From contig JBJKRL010000148.1 of the NCBI GenBank assembly GCA_046704745.1, positions 14,394-78,393 of the forward strand: a stretch of 64,000 bases of DNA. The letters are read 5' to 3'. Source of the stretch: CAWGGS01 sp046704745. Lineage in GTDB: Bacteria > Desulfobacterota > Desulfobulbia > Desulfobulbales > Desulfocapsaceae. Both the position numbers and the translations under genes were made by a program. The notes under the pieces were generated by a model. It made no database searches. It was not told where the DNA came from and saw only the letters and a list, made by a program, of their open reading frames with translations. Of this stretch, positions 62,377 to 64,000 are shown one piece after another. Numbering within the stretch: position 1 is the first letter of the stretch; every line of letters begins with the position of its first letter.

Positions 62377-63093
62377 ATGTCTTTTTTTAAATGGATTTTG
62401 GTCTCTACTGTTCTATGCTTTCTGATGATTCCAGTTGTCGGGAAATGTGCCGAATCCTCTGCCGATGTTTCGGCCTCGAAAGCCTTAAAGGAGTCAGCCA
62501 GAAAGGAAATCATGGCAAAAGAAAAGGTCTCGCAGCAAGGTGATGAATATGTTATCGGCGTAGGAGATATTCTGGGTGTGAGTTTATATGGTGAAGGCAG
62601 CATGGCAGCAACATCCCCGTCTGGGGTGAATACTTCAACTACCCAGGCGCAAAATGATACCTCGGGAATCGTAGTTCGAGTGGACGGCGACATTTCTTTA
62701 AAACATATCGGGGACGTCAAGGCGGAGGGAATGACCCTTACCCAGCTCGCCGATTATTTGAAAAAGCTCTATGCTCAAATCTATGACAATCCTGTTGTTA
62801 CGACCGTGTTGATCAAAACCAACAAGAAATATTCGGTAATGGGAAAAGTGGCAAGACCGGGTGTCTATCCGCTGAATGACACAATATCATTGGTTCAAGC
62901 TATTGCCAGTTGTGGCGGCTTTACCGAGTGGGCCAATCGTAAAATCTCAGTGATACGGCAAAATGTCCATGAGAATGATAAAAAGATGTTTAAAAATCAT
63001 GAACATGTTTTTGATTACGACGACTTTTTGGACGGAGAAGATTTACAGAACAACATTAATATTCAGGCTAATGATGTGATTGTGGCGCATTAA
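62377..63093 (+). CDS. Polysaccharide export protein (Wza/SLBB type)
   Basis: A 238-aa protein with an N-terminal signal peptide (about 1-24, GKCA-like end), a polysaccharide biosynthesis/export domain (DEYVIGVGDILGVSLYGEG; GIVVRVDGDISLKHIGDVKAEGMTLTQLADYLKKLY) and an SLBB-like domain (KKYSVMGKVARPGVYPL). It resembles Wza and the XrtA-associated export protein. It probably acts with the chain-length protein and kinase at 39.6-43.4 kb, which are 19 kb away. Confidence 0.88.
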   Translation: MSFFKWILVSTVLCFLMIPVVGKCAESSADVSASKALKESARKEIMAKEKVSQQGDEYVIGVGDILGVSLYGEGSMAATSPSGVNTSTTQAQNDTSGIVVRVDGDISLKHIGDVKAEGMTLTQLADYLKKLYAQIYDNPVVTTVLIKTNKKYSVMGKVARPGVYPLNDTISLVQAIASCGGFTEWANRKISVIRQNVHENDKKMFKNHEHVFDYDDFLDGEDLQNNINIQANDVIVAH

Positions 63094-63226
63094 GCGAAGG
63101 ACAGGTTGAAGGAATTTAGGCTGAAGGGAGAGATAGAATCTGGAATTCAGGATTCGGAAAAAGTGGGAAGAGTTTTATTATTTATGATTCTGATCCGATA
63201 CAGAATATTCTTTGATTTTCTGATAA

Positions 63227-63523
63227 ATGATTATGGAAGAGAAGATATTTGAAATTTTCCAATCTCATAAATACGAACTTCATGATCGCTTTCATGTTGA
63301 ATCGTTGTCGATTTTTGGTTCCATATGCAGAGGAACAGCCCGCGAGGACAGTGATATAGATATTCTTGTGCGTTATACTGATGCTCCTGGAATTTTAGAA
63401 TTTCTTAGATTAAAGCAATACTTGGAAGGGATTATGGGCAGACCGGTTGATCTTGTTACGGAAAACGCTTAAAAAAAACAATTGAAGAATAAGGTCCTGA
63501 AGGAGGCGGTTCGTGTCGCCTAG
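63227..63523 (+). pseudogene. mntA: MntA-type nucleotidyltransferase antitoxin, interrupted by an ochre codon
   Basis: The N-terminal 81 codons end at TAA 63470-63472, after GSICRGTAREDSDID (the GSx10DxD active site). In the same frame, KKQLKNKVLKEAVRVA follows and ends at TAG 63521-63523, exactly the family C-terminus (usually ENALKKQL...). So TAA replaces an expected Leu (TTA). MntA family antitoxins AMPylate the HepT partner. The catalytic core is intact, so the truncated 81-aa protein may or may not work. Start ATG 63227 or 63233; the downstream hepT overlaps the restored end by 11 nt. Confidence 0.8.
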
Positions 63524-63857
63524 AGACTGGAAGTTCCGAATAGAGGATATTATAGAAGCCATAGATCATATTGATGAATATGTCAAAGGCTTAGAATATT
63601 CGTTATGGGTAAATGATAGAAAAACTATTGACGCTGTTATTCGCAACTTTGAAATAATCGGAGAAGCAGCAAATCATATTCCTGATCAAATTCAAGAGAA
63701 ATACAAAGATATTCCTTGGCTTCTAATGAAAGGGATGAGGAATCTTCTCATCCATGAATATTTTGGAGTAGATCTAGATATCTAATGGCGAACAATAAAT
63801 GATGAATTGCCTAATTTAAAGATACAGATAAAAAAGCTAATATCTGAGATTAAATGA
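63513..63857 (+). pseudogene. hepT: HepT-type HEPN RNase toxin, interrupted by an ochre codon
   Basis: GTG 63513 follows AAGGAGGCG. The first 90 codons hold RNFEIIGEAANHIP and the HEPN RNase motif RNLLIHEYFG (R-x4-H-x-Y). TAA at 63783-63785 stops it, but the same frame goes on WRTINDELPNLKIQIKKLI and ends at TGA 63855-63857, the normal family C-terminus. TAA stands where Leu (or Ile) is expected. With the upstream mntA this makes two single ochre codons in a toxin-antitoxin pair. The active-site motif lies before the stop. Confidence 0.82.
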
Positions 63858-63932
63858 TCCATAATAAAGGCCAGCTACTATTGAATTTATAACTATCTAA
63901 TTCTTATCACTTATTAATACTAGGGAGAACCG

Positions 63933-64000
63933 ATGAGGAAACAATTCTATTTTGCTCTTATCCCAATATTCCTTTTTGTTATTCCTTCGTTATCCCAAGC
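63933..64000 (+). CDS. Secreted protein, 5' end only
   Basis: ATG 63933 after AGGGAG opens a frame to the window edge. The 22 visible residues (MRKQFYFALIPIFLFVIPSLSQA) form a complete signal peptide. The identity is unknown. Its position near the exopolysaccharide export genes hints at an envelope protein. Confidence 0.6.
   Translation, partial: MRKQFYFALIPIFLFVIPSLSQ

Overview
The window looks like a chromosomal segment from an anaerobic deltaproteobacterium (Desulfobacterota), most likely Desulfobulbales-like. The clues are an F-type ATP synthase split into two loci, with a separate b' gene and a b subunit carrying a signal-peptide-like N-terminus; a UbiD-family decarboxylase; PEP-CTERM/XrtA-type exopolysaccharide proteins; and several intergenic repeat families. 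The taxonomy is inferred from gene content only; no rRNA or tRNA gene was found.

Layout: 0.2-3.5 kb holds hemL and the first ATP synthase locus (atpZ, atpI, atpB, atpE), closed by a strong terminator and a palindromic MITE-like element. At 3.9-5.9 kb are a nucleoside phosphorylase-like gene and rimO. At 6.0-11.1 kb on the minus strand are hup and a probable operon cbpA-cbpM-yjbQ-(small unknown)-ubiD-rluB. At 11.4-19.8 kb on the plus strand are aroC, a glycogen-synthase-like GT5, gap, a 1425-residue protein ending in PPDK-type ATP-grasp and phosphohistidine domains, and a tiny SAP-like Cys-rich protein. At 19.8-21.8 kb are a MITE-like repeat, a YgaV/BigR-like ArsR regulator with a DUF2892 membrane protein, a repeat-rich gap and an isochorismatase-like hydrolase. 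At 22.0-31.5 kb are alaS and the second ATP synthase locus (atpF', atpF, atpH, atpA, atpG, atpD, atpC).

At 31.9-37.5 kb on the minus strand are an AMIN amidase, mutS, a HIT protein and a phosphodiesterase. At 37.9-39.4 kb are efp and epmA. At 39.6-43.4 kb is one exopolysaccharide block (chain-length protein, AAA ATPase, BY-kinase). At 43.4-52.4 kb are a YgiQ-type radical SAM gene, acs divergent from an acuC-like and an acuB-like gene (the Bacillus acsA/acuABC arrangement without acuA), then mnmG-lgt. After a methyltransferase comes the conserved rpmH-rnpA-yidD-yidC-jag-mnmE cluster (54.0-59.1 kb). The last 5 kb is accessory: a four-helix-bundle gene broken by a 1-nt frameshift, a PrsT-like TPR lipoprotein, a Wza-like export protein, and an MntA/HepT toxin-antitoxin pair in which both genes carry a premature TAA where Leu (TTA) would be expected.

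The most notable points are the paired ochre codons in the MntA/HepT pair, the unusual 1425-aa phosphotransfer protein, two diverged copies of one palindromic element (19.8 and 37.7 kb), a second palindromic element with 9-bp flanking direct repeats (3.6 kb), and heptanucleotide satellites (17 units at 53.6 kb, 6 at 59.8 kb, about 3.5 at 52.7 kb that run into a coding sequence).
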